From Bedellia somnulentella (lineage: Eukaryota; Arthropoda; Insecta; Lepidoptera; Bedelliidae), in the NCBI GenBank assembly GCA_963576735.1, contig OY755173.1:7658873-7722872 (forward strand): DNA of 64,000 nt. The letters are read 5' to 3'. This document shows, in pieces, positions 24,301 through 36,300 of the stretch. Positions within the stretch are counted from its first letter, which is position 1, and each line of letters starts with the position of its first letter. Made by a program: the position numbers and the translations under genes. The notes beneath the pieces were generated by a model. It worked only from the letters and a program-made list of their open reading frames with translations, made no database searches and had not been told where the DNA came from.

Positions 24301-27300
24301 AAAGAAGTCTTACATAATTTACCACTGACAACCTCTTTGTTTCTTAGTTTATTACTGTCTGGATTAAAATATGTTATGCAGTGTTGTTTTAAAACAACGT
24401 TCTTAATAAATAACTGTCGAACAGTAAGTACTTCGCAGAAAAGGTATAATTCTTTGGTTGGGAAACGGAATGGCTTGAACGTTGCAACCTTGAGTACAGC
24501 CCGCTGAGCTCGTTCAATTTGTATGAGATGACTTTTACAAGAGCCGCCCCATGACGTGATACAGTAGGTGATTATACTTTGGCAAAGTGCAAAATAGATG
24601 GTTCTTAGCAATTTTGCATCTACTACCGATCTAAGAGCCTTAAAAGAAAATATTAACTTTCTGATACGATTACTGAGTGTATTGATATGTGTACAAAAGG
24701 TAAGAGAGCTATCAATTACGATACCTAAATATTTAATTTCTGTCACACGTTCTAATCTCGGACATTGGCATGAGTTGTTTTGATTTGAGCAATTGTGAAC
24801 TTTAATTTCGGGAATATTGTTTGGCGAAAGATAACCTGATTTTATTGTATGCATTAGAAATTTGGTTTTTGAAATATTAATTGTGAGGCGATTTAAGGCG
24901 AGCCATTCACAAACAGAGGTAAATCCTGTCTGTGCCAGAGACGTCACTTCATCCCAAGAATTACCAGAAAAAAATAGAGCTGTGTCATCTGCGTAGGAGA
25001 TAATTGAGCAATTTGGAATTTTAAGAGAACTAAGACCATTTGGGTAATTCCATAGTCACTGACGTAACATTTGAAGACAAAATCTAAAGTAAAATGCGAT
25101 ATTTCTTTTTTTGTTTGAACGAAACTCATTATTCTTAGTACGAGGGCTGCTATTTATGTATCCGGAACTGGCCACTTACAGAACAATAATTTAAAAAGTA
25201 ATTACATCATTTAAAAATAGAACTCTTTAGCTTTAGAATACATTTATTTTTATGTGACTGTCAATTGTTTTCACATCGTAGCGTCATTTTGAAAATTGCG
25301 TGTCTTCACCACCATGGATTTAACTCGTGAACATTTTCGTGCCATGATTTTTTACGATTTTCGGCGTGGTCTAACTCAAAAACAGTGCATCGATCAGCTT
25401 ACTTCAACTTTTGGGGATGAAGCACCCTCAAAGACCACTGTGTATCACTGGTTTAGCGAGTTTAATCGTGGACGATCTAAGCTTACTGATGAAATTAAAG
25501 AAGGTCGCCCTAAAACGGTCGTTGTACCTCAAAACATCGATGCTGTCCGGGAACTAATAACTCAAGATCGTCATGTTACATATCGTGAGATAGAGGCATC
25601 TCTGGGCATTAGTATGACGAGCATACATAAGATACTTCATGAACATTTAGCTGTAAAAAAAATTTGCTCCCGTTGGATTCCGCACAACTTGAGTATTGAT
25701 CAAAAACAGGCTCGTGTCGATTGGTGCAAAGAAATGTTAAAAAAATACAACCGTGGTGCGTCAAAAGCTGTTTATAATATCTACACAGGTGACGAATCTT
25801 GGATCTACGCTTACGACCCCGAAACTAAGCAGCAGTCCACGGTGTGGGTGTTCCAAGATGAGCCGAACCCAACAAAAGTTATTCGTGCAAAAAGCACATT
25901 GAAGCAAATGGTCGCTTGTTTTTTTGGTATAAATGGCCATGTAGCTACAGTGCCTTTAGAGAATCGTAAAACTGTTAATTCGGAGTGGTATACGACCATT
26001 TGTTTGCCGGAAGTCTTTGAACAAATAAGAAAGACTAACCGACAACGTAGAATCATTCTGCATCACGACAATGCTAGCTGTCACAGGTCGGCCGTCACAA
26101 CTCAGTTTTTAGAAGCTCAAAAGATCGAATTGACAGGTCATCCGCCGTACAGCCCTGATTTGGCACCCAATGATTTTTATTTATTTCCAAATGTGAAGAA
26201 AAAATTACGTGGTCAACGTTTTTCGAGCCGCGAAGAGGCAGTCGATGCGTTCAAAATGCACGTTTTGGAGATACCTCAGTCTGAGTGGAAAAAGTGCTAT
26301 GAAAATTGGTTTCAACGCATGCAAAAGTGTATAGATCTGAGCGGCGAATATTTTGAGAAGCAATAAAACCATATTAATTGATATATGTTTGTTTCTTTTT
26401 TTTATTCCGGATACATAAATAGCAGCCCTCGTACTACGAGCAAAATCATAGTTAAAACGTTGCTATTGCTGGAATATGAATGGCACAGAACTTAATAAAA
26501 TTATGTTAAAATCAAAAAATATATTGGTCACTGACGTAACAAACAAAAGCCATAGTTTTTTTATAGGGACGCTTAATAAATGAAATCTCTGAAATCATTA
26601 AAGTTTTTAATTTTTTAAAAATCAGTCTTATACACTTGGACTTTGCTTAACAACTAGGTTCATTAAGTTTACAAACAACGACACGAATAAAAATATGAAA
26701 AATAAAAGTTCCCGTCACTGACGTAACATTATTTTGTCACTGACGTAACAAACATGAATTGCATGAGATTAAATAGGATTACTTATTTAATTAGAAGAAA
26801 AAAGTCTTTGATCAGCCGTATGATATTTAGTTTTAAGGGCACCCGTTACGTTAAACTATTAAAATTGAGTACAAAATTTAAAGATGCCTCTATCATTTAC
26901 TGGATTGGGATGATCAACCTTCTTTATGACATTTTCCTTTGAATACCAAATTTGGTCACGCGGTAAAGGCCAAGACCAACCTCCACGACATGAGTGCATC
27001 ACATCCACCAAATAATTGTCATCTATGTCCACTTCTTCAACTATTCCCGGGTATATTTTGTCATCATACTGAACAAGTACAAAGTCATTTTTGGTGATAA
27101 ACTCGGCGTTATTTTCAGAAGTTAGAGGCTGCTCTTGAGGTTGAAACTCATTTATTTCAGGTACAACGGTGTAGACAGTCAAATCGGAGGTGTCCACTTT
27201 AAAATCTTCCAAAAAAGGACTCAATTTGCTGATTGATAGTATATTGTCAGATTTTTTTGTGACATAATGTATCGAATGCAATTTAGGAATAGCATTAGGT

Positions 27301-30300
27301 GGCAGTATAGCCCAACCGTTCAGCATGCGTTCTCTTTCCACTGATGTTACTGACATGGGTATGTATATGATGTTAATGTTTGGACAAGCATCTCGCGCTA
27401 CGTCAGCAAATTCTTTTGCAGTATTCACCACTGCGTTTTTTTGCAATACGCGACGCCAAACAGCTCGTTTCACTGTTCCTCCAACTCCATCTACAGGTCC
27501 TTTACCGTGAGCTGTTCCAAAAAAACTCCAATCAACTCCAGTCAGGTCGGGATGCAATTGATTGGGTTCAAGCAATGTGCTTAATGTGTATCTGTTTTTG
27601 AATTGGCTTCCTGCACCATCCGAAAAAATGTGCAAAGTTGAAAGAGACTTTTCGCTACAATACGCTGCTATGATTGCCTTATTGTAAATAAAAACTGCAC
27701 ATTTGTCATGACATAAGTCGTCACTAACGACAACATAAGATATGGCTTTTTTTTCATTATTGTTAATGTTAATTACGGCAGTATATAATGTCACGCACTG
27801 TGAAACCCAATGAGCGGACATGATTTCGTTTTGGTGTTTGATAGCAAAATTTTCTGAGAAATCTACGTGTAACACCGCTTCTTCGTCTTTTAAAGTGCCC
27901 TTCAGATGTTTAATTTGTTGCAGCTGAACTTTCGCCGTAAAAGAATGCTTAATCATAATTTCTAATTGTATCCCAAGTTCTTTTTTCATACTCTGAAAAT
28001 TACTGGATACTTTTTCCTTTTTATTATTGTTCTGCCATTGAAGGTACTCTCCTGAGTCGTTTTCACAACTTCTTATATCCATAAAAAGAGATTCTACATA
28101 GTCTTCGATATTTGTACAATCTTGACATTCGCCCAGGCAACAGACAGGGTCCCATTTACAAACCGCGCTTGATATAATTTCATCATGTTTTGGTAAATCA
28201 GGACAAAAAAGTTTCAAACCTTGAATCAACAGTTCAAAGTTTTCATGGTACCTACAACAGCATACTGTGTGGTCTTTTTCAGAAACGGGTAAAACAAATG
28301 ACGGCCGAAGTGAAGCAAATTTTGATTTTCCAATCTTATAGTCAGGATATTCCTTGTAAAACACACGGTAAGCCTCCATTACTGTCATTACGAGAACTCT
28401 CTTTTGATATGTTTTTTTACCTGCATCAGTCTTTACAGTTACATAGTCTTTTTTACCGGGCATAATGCGAGAGATAAGATCACTGGAGTAAAAATCAATA
28501 ACTTGACTCCAGTCGGCTGTTGATGATGCTGTATGGGTTTTGGATGTTGTAGCAATGTTCATATCTCGGGATAGTTTGGTAATTACGGCAATTTGTTTCC
28601 TGGGACTCAAAGGTAAGTTTTTCTTTACTCGACTTACAGCTTTGCCAAGAGCTTGCGGTGATTTGTAATGTTTTGTTGGTGACTCGTCTAAGAGGGTTGT
28701 GATAGAGGGTGCCGCTTTTTTAAGTCTATACTTTCGCATTCTTTCTTTAGCCTTTCTAGCTTCTTCTGCCTTTCGTGCTGGCGACCATGCAGCTCTAGAC
28801 TTTTTCTGTTGTTGCTTATTTTTCTCTCTCTCATTATTTTTTGTTTCTTCATTCATTTTCGCCCTGTACTCTCTATTTCTTACAGCACCCGGTTTTCCCA
28901 TTGTTGTATTTGATATAATATACCTGCAAAAAAATCAATAAATTCGGATTATAACAAACATATTTTATTGTCACTGACGTAACACAAGTGCCGTTACGTC
29001 AGTGACAGTTCGTCAGTGACTACGTTTTTTTATTTTTCTACTATATGAGTATAATAGTTAAATGAGGTAAATCTACGACGCAAATTGTTTACTTAAACGT
29101 GCAGGAATACAGGGTTTAAGACAATTATAAAAAAGACACCATAATAACATAACCTATAATTTGTCCCTGACGTAACACGAAATTCATACAATATTAAAGA
29201 TATGGTTATTCTTTTACCGTGAGCTTAAATGTATAAAACGCATTAAACATACCTTAATCGAAGTCCAATTCACCGTTCCAATACAATTAACCACACACAA
29301 CATGAAATATTAATTGAAAATTGCATGTGCAAACAACACAACATTCTTTTTCACAAAGTTTTCTTGCAACGGCTTACATTTGAAATGGCTGTCTTTTTAT
29401 GAATGTTGCCATTACAGTAAAAACAATGTTGCCACACGAAAATATAGTTTTCTATCAACAACTTGTAGAACAAAAAACATTATATTAATAAAAAAAAAAT
29501 ATGCATGTCATGTCTGCTTTTCCATGGAATTACCCATTTATAAATATAAGAAAGAGGGTAGGACCTAATATGCTGCCTTGTGGCACTCCATATAAGATAG
29601 GCATTTCTGTGCTTTTTTGATTCGTGATGGTAACAGATTGAAAGCGATCTTTAAGGTAGTCTTTAAATAGTTCTAAGGGAAGGCCTCGAATACCAATAGC
29701 TTCTAACTTTTTTAGGAGTATAGGTACAGTATCAAAGGCCTTCGTTAGATCAAGGAATATGGTGAGACATTTCTTCTTATTATCCAAACTGTTTACAACA
29801 TTCTTCAGCAACTCATCAACTGCCATATCGGTTGAATAACCACGTCGAAAACCGAATTGATTTTTAGACAGTAGATCGATTCAAGAAAATCAACCAAGCG
29901 GTTATTCATAATTTTCTCAAAAATTTTTGATAAAGAGGGAAGTACTGAGATAGGTCTGTAGTTTCCTATGCATGACTTGTCACCTCCTTTATGAAACGGG
30001 TGTAATAGCGCTTTTTTAAATGGTTTAGGGAAGACACCTTTGTTTATGCAGTTATTAAGAAGGTAAGTAAGAGGAGCTACCAAAACGTCGCAGTTGTTTT
30101 TGAGGACTAAAGGAGAAATGCCATCCCATCCTACAGAACTGTTGGTTCTAAGTCCTTTGATTAAGGTGGAGATCTCGAGATTGTCTGTTTCAGCAAAAGC
30201 AAATGATTTGCATACAAGGCTAATCGGGACTTTCAGCTCAGGGCCTTGAAAAGAATTAGCTAAATTTGAGCCAATGTCAGTGAAATAATTATTAATTAAG

Positions 30301-33300
30301 TTTAAGGATCGCTGTGCATCGTCGTTATTAGCTAGAAGTTCTGTCGCTGAGGATTTAGCCCTATTTAGGTTAGCGACCTCTTTAACAGCTTCCCAAATAC
30401 GTTTGTTATTGTTGCCGGCTTTTTGTAAGAGATCTGTAAAATACGCTTTTTTAACATTTTTTAAAATTTTGGTGCTAAATGATCGGTATCTCGTGTAAGT
30501 AACTTTTAAGGTTTCATTTGACGGACTTTTTTTACATTTTATATATAACCGGTCTCTGTTTCTAATAACTCGAAGAAGTCCTTGAGTAATCCACGGTTTC
30601 ATTGGTCTTTTGCGACGGGGAAGATATTTAATTTCCGTATTCGTAGCTATCAAGGATTGTAATGATTCACAAAAATAACTTGCTGCTTGGTTTGGATCGG
30701 TTATTTCATAAAAGGAAGAAAAGTCAAATTTTGATATTGCAACTGACAGTTCCAAATGATTGAGGTTAACGGAATATTTCGGGATTGAAGTATTTTTCTT
30801 TAATGAAAGAGAAAGTGCGATTGTGCTATGATCTGTGATATTGGTGTCTATCACAAATGTTTTAGACGGGAGTGAGGACTTAATAAATACGTGATCAAGA
30901 CAACTATGTATGCGTGTTGGGTAAGTATGCGCTGGGAGTAGACTATGAGATGCAAGAAGGTTTAGATAATCACAAGCTTTATCAGAGACATTGTTAGGAT
31001 GAATATCAATATTTATGTCTCCCGTAATAATAATACTTTTACATTGTTTAAGTTGGTTAAGTAAGCAATCTAATGACTGAAAAAAATTGTCAAGATTTTT
31101 AAATTCACAAGGACGGTAGATTGCAATAATAGCTGTGTCTCCTCCTAATTTTATTACGAGGCAACTGGATTCTTTTAATTCGGGTTCATAAACGCAGTGC
31201 TCGACGCGCGAAGGATTCATTCATATCATAGCTCCGGATGGGTCGCGTCATCGCCTCACGATGATTGCTGAACTGAATAGGATTCCGAGCAGTTAAGCAC
31301 CAGCTGCTTCCGCTGCGGCTGCTGCCGGGGCTCCTGCTAGGCAGCCGAAAACTCAGAAGCCGGCAACAACCAGGCCCGTGCGTACCGGACGAAAATGATA
31401 GTGTAGGTTTCTAAACTAGTTCTTCATACATTGCCAATTCTCGAACTGATAAAATTTACTTGTAAAGGTATAATATGAGCCGCTCATAATAGTACATAAC
31501 ATTTTCTCTTTGAAACCGTTCTATTTATCCTTACATTGTTTTAGTAAAGTATATTTGTGTAAACTTTCAGTTTTACTTGTTTTGTTGTTGTGTTTTGTTT
31601 GTTTGTTGTAGACATGAGTATGAAATATAGTCACGTCGATAAAATCACTGTGATCTGCCTTCCACAAAAGTCACAGTGACACGATTTGAAATAACTTCGT
31701 TACAATCATGAAGCTACTAACTAAACAGGAGAGCGTATTCACAAAAATATGGTAAACAAAAATGCAATCTATTACCATGCAATAAAGTTAATTATCTTTT
31801 AAAAACTGTCAAGCAGAGAAACGTCCTAGAACGAGAGCCGTGTGAGAGAGAAGTGTGTCCCGCTCGCGCGGTTGCCAGTCGAGATTAAGTTCAAAGAAAA
31901 ACAAATTCAAACTTATTTATAGGGAATATTTTATAAAAAGCAGGTTATTAACTGTTCCTTTTTCGTATTTTATTTTAATTATTATTGTCGCCTATCGATT
32001 TGGAGATAAATAATTGGGTAAGTTTGGCAAAAGGGATATTAATATTTGTCACGGGTATCCCCATCGAAACAAGATAAATGGTGTCCACAATTTATCATCT
32101 GTTTGAGTGTTTTGGAGCTTTTATCATTTAATTAAGAAAATAGTGATAAATATGGGTTCATGTTATGGAACAATAAATAAAATAACTTGTATCATCTCGA
32201 ACTTTACCACATGAATGCATTAAACGATTTGAATTTGAATATAGCTGTGTGGTGTCGGCTTAGTATAGCACTACCCCATTTCTTCCGGTGGGTGTACGTA
32301 AGAGGCGACTAACGGTATTGGGGCTTTTAAGGGATTTTTGGGCAATTCGGTTGAGACCCATCACCAACAACCTTTATTTCACCATCTTTTCCCCACGCAA
32401 CTTCCAAAAGTGGCTGAGGTAATTTTAATTCTCAAGCACTGGCTACCCATTCTTTTATAATCTATTAATTAAGAATAAATATGTATAAAAAACACGTTGA
32501 TTTACCAAAAACAATGTATATATGTAAATATAAGTGTTTTTATAATATTTTTTATAATGTATGTATGTAAATATAACTAATAAATAAAGGAAAGAAAAAT
32601 TTCGACACAGGTGGGGATCGAACCCGCGACCTCAGGTATACGGCCCCGTCACTCTACCAATTGAGCTACCGTGTCAAAGGCTACATCAGGTCCCCACATG
32701 AGGTTTTCATGAACAAAAACATTCAAAATATGTAAATATAAGTGTTTTTGTATCCTTTAGAGGAACTCTTATTAAAACACCAACAGATGGTCACCCTACA
32801 TAAAACGAGACACAGTTCGCTAGTTAGCCATCCTTTTTCAGGACACTTTAGGTCGCCAGCGCGCGTTCCTGTTTAAATAATACTTCCATGGTTACAATAT
32901 AACAACGTTCCAAAATAACTATGTTACTTGTTTCGTTCCTTGGAACCAATAACTGCGGTCACCATAAATAAGAGTGTGCGTGATATCGGTATGGCAGATT
33001 CTATACTGCCAATACTAATATTTATGATTGAATTCACGTATTTGATATCTTTACCAATTTGTAAATGTTACCGTTATTGTAGTATTATTATGATAGATGT
33101 TATTTTATATACTAAATATATATTGAAAGAAAATATTTATGATCTAAAATTATGTATTTAAACTGGTAATTATTAAAGCCTTTATTTAGACGTAAATGGC
33201 TTTTAGCCATAAACTGTTTGCCAAAGAAAATATGCCTTTCATTTGAATTCATTTCAAGAGTTAGGAATAAGCAGTTGAAAATTGTATGGTCTTCACTTAT

Positions 33301-36300
33301 TACTTTCAAAATATTATAAGAACATCATGATGTTTTTGAAGGTATAAAATAATTTAATATGATTTGGTGAGTCTTGTGTAAAGTAATAAAAACTATGAAG
33401 AAGGAGAAATGATAAAGCGCTTCTTTGACTCGCCGACATGCACGTGTTTCGTTTCTAAGAATAACAAAAGAGCCTAATCTCGATACGTGTTTACATTTAT
33501 GACAGTGTTATAAGAAAAGAAAATTGATATATTTTGAACGACCGACGTACAAGGCTCGGTACCACAACAGAAAGGTACAACAGCTGCTGTTCCTTAGTCA
33601 TAATTATAATCCAAAATAATTGTAAATAGATTTAGAACAAAATCATTGTAAAAAGTTGATTCAACATAATAAACACGCCGCACTTACTTAAAATTATTGC
33701 GACAGTCCTAAGCCTGAAAAAGTGTGAAAGTTATTTTGAACCAAATATTATTGTCCTCAGATATTTTCGTGACTTGATAATAACGTTACAAAGTCACTGA
33801 AATCACTATACAGTGACAACGGTGACAGTCACTATATTAGTATTTAGTAACCGAGGTGACAAAGTCACTGTGACTTTTCGTTGTTATTTTTATATAACCG
33901 GAACAACAGTCACAGTGAACGTAAAATAACAACTTCGCTCATGTCTAGTTTGTTGTGATAATAATGTAACTTTAATGAGAGGTTTTCCATTTTTTCTTTT
34001 TTTCTTCTTCCCTGTTCTCAGGATAGATGGCGCCAGACTTGCTATGTTACTGGTAGGAACGGAACGTTTTTCACACTTGGATGTAATGATATCGTAAAAC
34101 GGAACGTACATAAAAACGTTCTGATTTGAAAGTCTAAATAAATATCAGTTTAAACCAAGATAGCTTAAAAGTAAATAAACAAAGACGGTATTTATATTTA
34201 ACATTCTTTTTGTTGTTTTCGCTCGCCAAAAAGAAAATGTCCCTAGAAAAAAAGAAGAGGGGCTGTGCCTTGTAGATTTATGTAAAAATGAAGGAATACA
34301 TATTTTTCCTAAAGATGAAAATCGTAAAGAGCAATGGGTACATGGTGATGTGACACATGTTTTTAAAGTTGACATTGGCGAAATTATTGTAGCAACACGA
34401 CTGACGCCACGAAGAAAGTTTGAAGTAAGTAACGTAGTTACATCAACGCCATCTACAGAGCTCTAGGGAACTATGTTGTTTTTTTATTTCTCAAAAAGAA
34501 AACCTCTCATTTCATTTTAGGTTAATGGCGTCTATCTAGTAGTCACATTATTTTCGCCAGTGTCTTCTGTTTATTCCAATGGGAGGTTTTCTTTTTGAGA
34601 AATAAAAAAACAACATAGTTTCCTAGAGCTCTGTAGATGGCGTTGATGTAACTACGTTACTTAGTTAAATTTTTTCTTCGTGGCCTTAATCGTGTTGCTA
34701 CAATAATTTCGCCAATGTCAACTTTAAAATCATGTGTCACATCACCATAGAGTCACTTTTTGGCGAGTAAAAACAACAAAAATAATGTTAAATATTAATA
34801 CCGTCTTTGTTTATTTACTTTTAAGCTATCTTGGCTTAAACTGATATTTATTTAGACTTTCAAATCAGAACGTTCTAATGTACGTTCCGTTTTACTATAT
34901 CATTACATCCAAGTGTGAAAAACGGTGTGACGTTCCGTTCCTACCAGTAACATAGCAAGTCTGGCGCCATCTATCCTGAGAACAGGGAAGAAGAAAAAAA
35001 GAAAAAAAGGAAAACCTCTCATTTGTTTGTTTCTGTTTTACTTGCCTGGCAGACAGAGACTGAATTCAATAATGAGCGACTTCTCTATGCACTTTACGTT
35101 TTCGGTAATTTAAATTCCTTAAAGCCATAATATTCTTATTTGTTGTTTAGATACCTTTCTTTTTTAATTTGTTTATGCAGCCACAATGCGTTCTGTTTAC
35201 GTGTCAGTTCGCATATAAATATTGTTTGTTTTATCCATCCACCCTGCTGGCAGGTGATGGTTCACTGTATGTATTATTGTTTTAATACTAAGTTTGATAA
35301 TTATAGTTTAGGGTATTTTATAACGGTATATATTAGTTTAGACATATTTATTTATTATATTAGATACTTATAATGCAACAAAACCTCTGTGATAATGCCT
35401 CGAGTGACGATTACCAATCGTTTTCTTCTTCCGACGATTTAGACACTAGTGGTAGTTTTTATAGTATACCTTCGTTAGCTGAAACGTTGGATGCTCACTT
35501 TTCTGCACTTCCGAGTAATTTAAATATCATTCATATTAACGCTCAAAGCATACCAGCTCACTTTACAGATATGTTGTCTTCTTTTGACAGTAAAAGTATT
35601 CATGCTATTCTTGTTTCTGAATCTTGGCTAAAACCTAGTCTTCCTTCTGCCTCCTACACTCTACCAGGTTTTCAACTTATCAGAAACGATCGTGTAAGCG
35701 GTCGTGGTGGTGGTGTTGCTATTTATCTCCGAGACCATATTCCTTATTCCATTATTAGCACTTCATCGCAACCTCCTCCCTCCAATGCAGGTGAACATTT
35801 ATTTATAGAACTCGCTTTAGGTCACAATAAAGTTTTACTTGGTGTTTACTATAGTCCATCCCTACTTTTAAATTATTTTCCTTCGTTTGAGAAGCTCTTG
35901 GAAGACCTTACTCCCTCATACGAGCACTCCATTATTATGGGTGATTTTAACACTTGTCTTAAAAAAGGAGATTTCCGCTCTAAATCCCTAGTTTAAATTT
36001 TCCAAAGTAGTAATTTTCATATTCTACCTCTTGATGCCACTCATAAGTTACCAAATTGTACGTCGTCTCTTTTAGACCTTATAGCTGTCTCTTCTCCTAA
36101 TCATGTTGCTCTTCATGGACAAACTCCGGCTGATGCTTTTTCTGATCACGATCTTCTGTACTTTTTTGTGGTTGATGGCACTGTAGTCCCACTTCAAAAG
36201 TGTGTCAGAAACCTTGGACTTTTTATCGACCAACATCTTAATTTCGATGAGCATATAGACCTAAAAATCTCTAAAAGTTTTTCTGCGCTTAGTAGTTTAT

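Larger units (their letters stand above)
25056..29177. promoter_or_regulatory. Subterminal TCACTGACGTAACA repeats of element X (likely transposase-binding sites)
   Basis: Direct copies at 25056-25069, 26528-26541, 26715-26728, 26737-26750 and 28971-28984; inverted copies at 28993-29005 and 29011-29020; a one-base variant (GTCCCTGACGTAACA) at 29163-29177. All lie outside the transposase gene, on both sides of it. Arrays like this are usually transposase-binding sites; that function is inferred. Confidence 0.75.
25042..29535 (-). mobile_element. DNA transposon 'X' with 4-bp target duplication, Sola-like or unassigned
   Basis: Terminal inverted repeats GGGTAATTCCATAG (25042-25055) and GGGTAATTCCATGG (reverse strand, from 29535). 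Target duplication ATTT at 25038-25041 and 29536-29539 within the LINE-C reverse transcriptase. Removing the mariner at 25141-26431 leaves about 3.2 kb with one intact minus-strand transposase gene (26859-28901). At least seven copies of TCACTGACGTAAC lie near both ends. A 4-bp duplication other than TTAA fits Sola elements, but the superfamily was not proven. The reading frame is unbroken, so insertion seems recent. Confidence 0.85.
23629..31228 (-). mobile_element. LINE-C: non-LTR retrotransposon of the Jockey/CR1 group, split by a DNA transposon
   Basis: On the minus strand it reads 31228 to 29536, then continues from 25037 to about 23629, ending in a (TTA)n-type tail (plus strand TAATAATAATAAATAATAAT). 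Removing 25042-29535 and one copy of the ATTT duplication restores a continuous frame across [15 protein letters not shown]. It is 5'-truncated inside the endonuclease. It sits inside ORF1 of LINE-A, in the opposite orientation. Confidence 0.88.

Noticed and set aside
32604..32675. Functional tRNA gene on the minus strand
   Set aside because: Acceptor, D and T arms fold, but the anticodon stem does not pair and position 33 is not T. A SINE-type tail follows.
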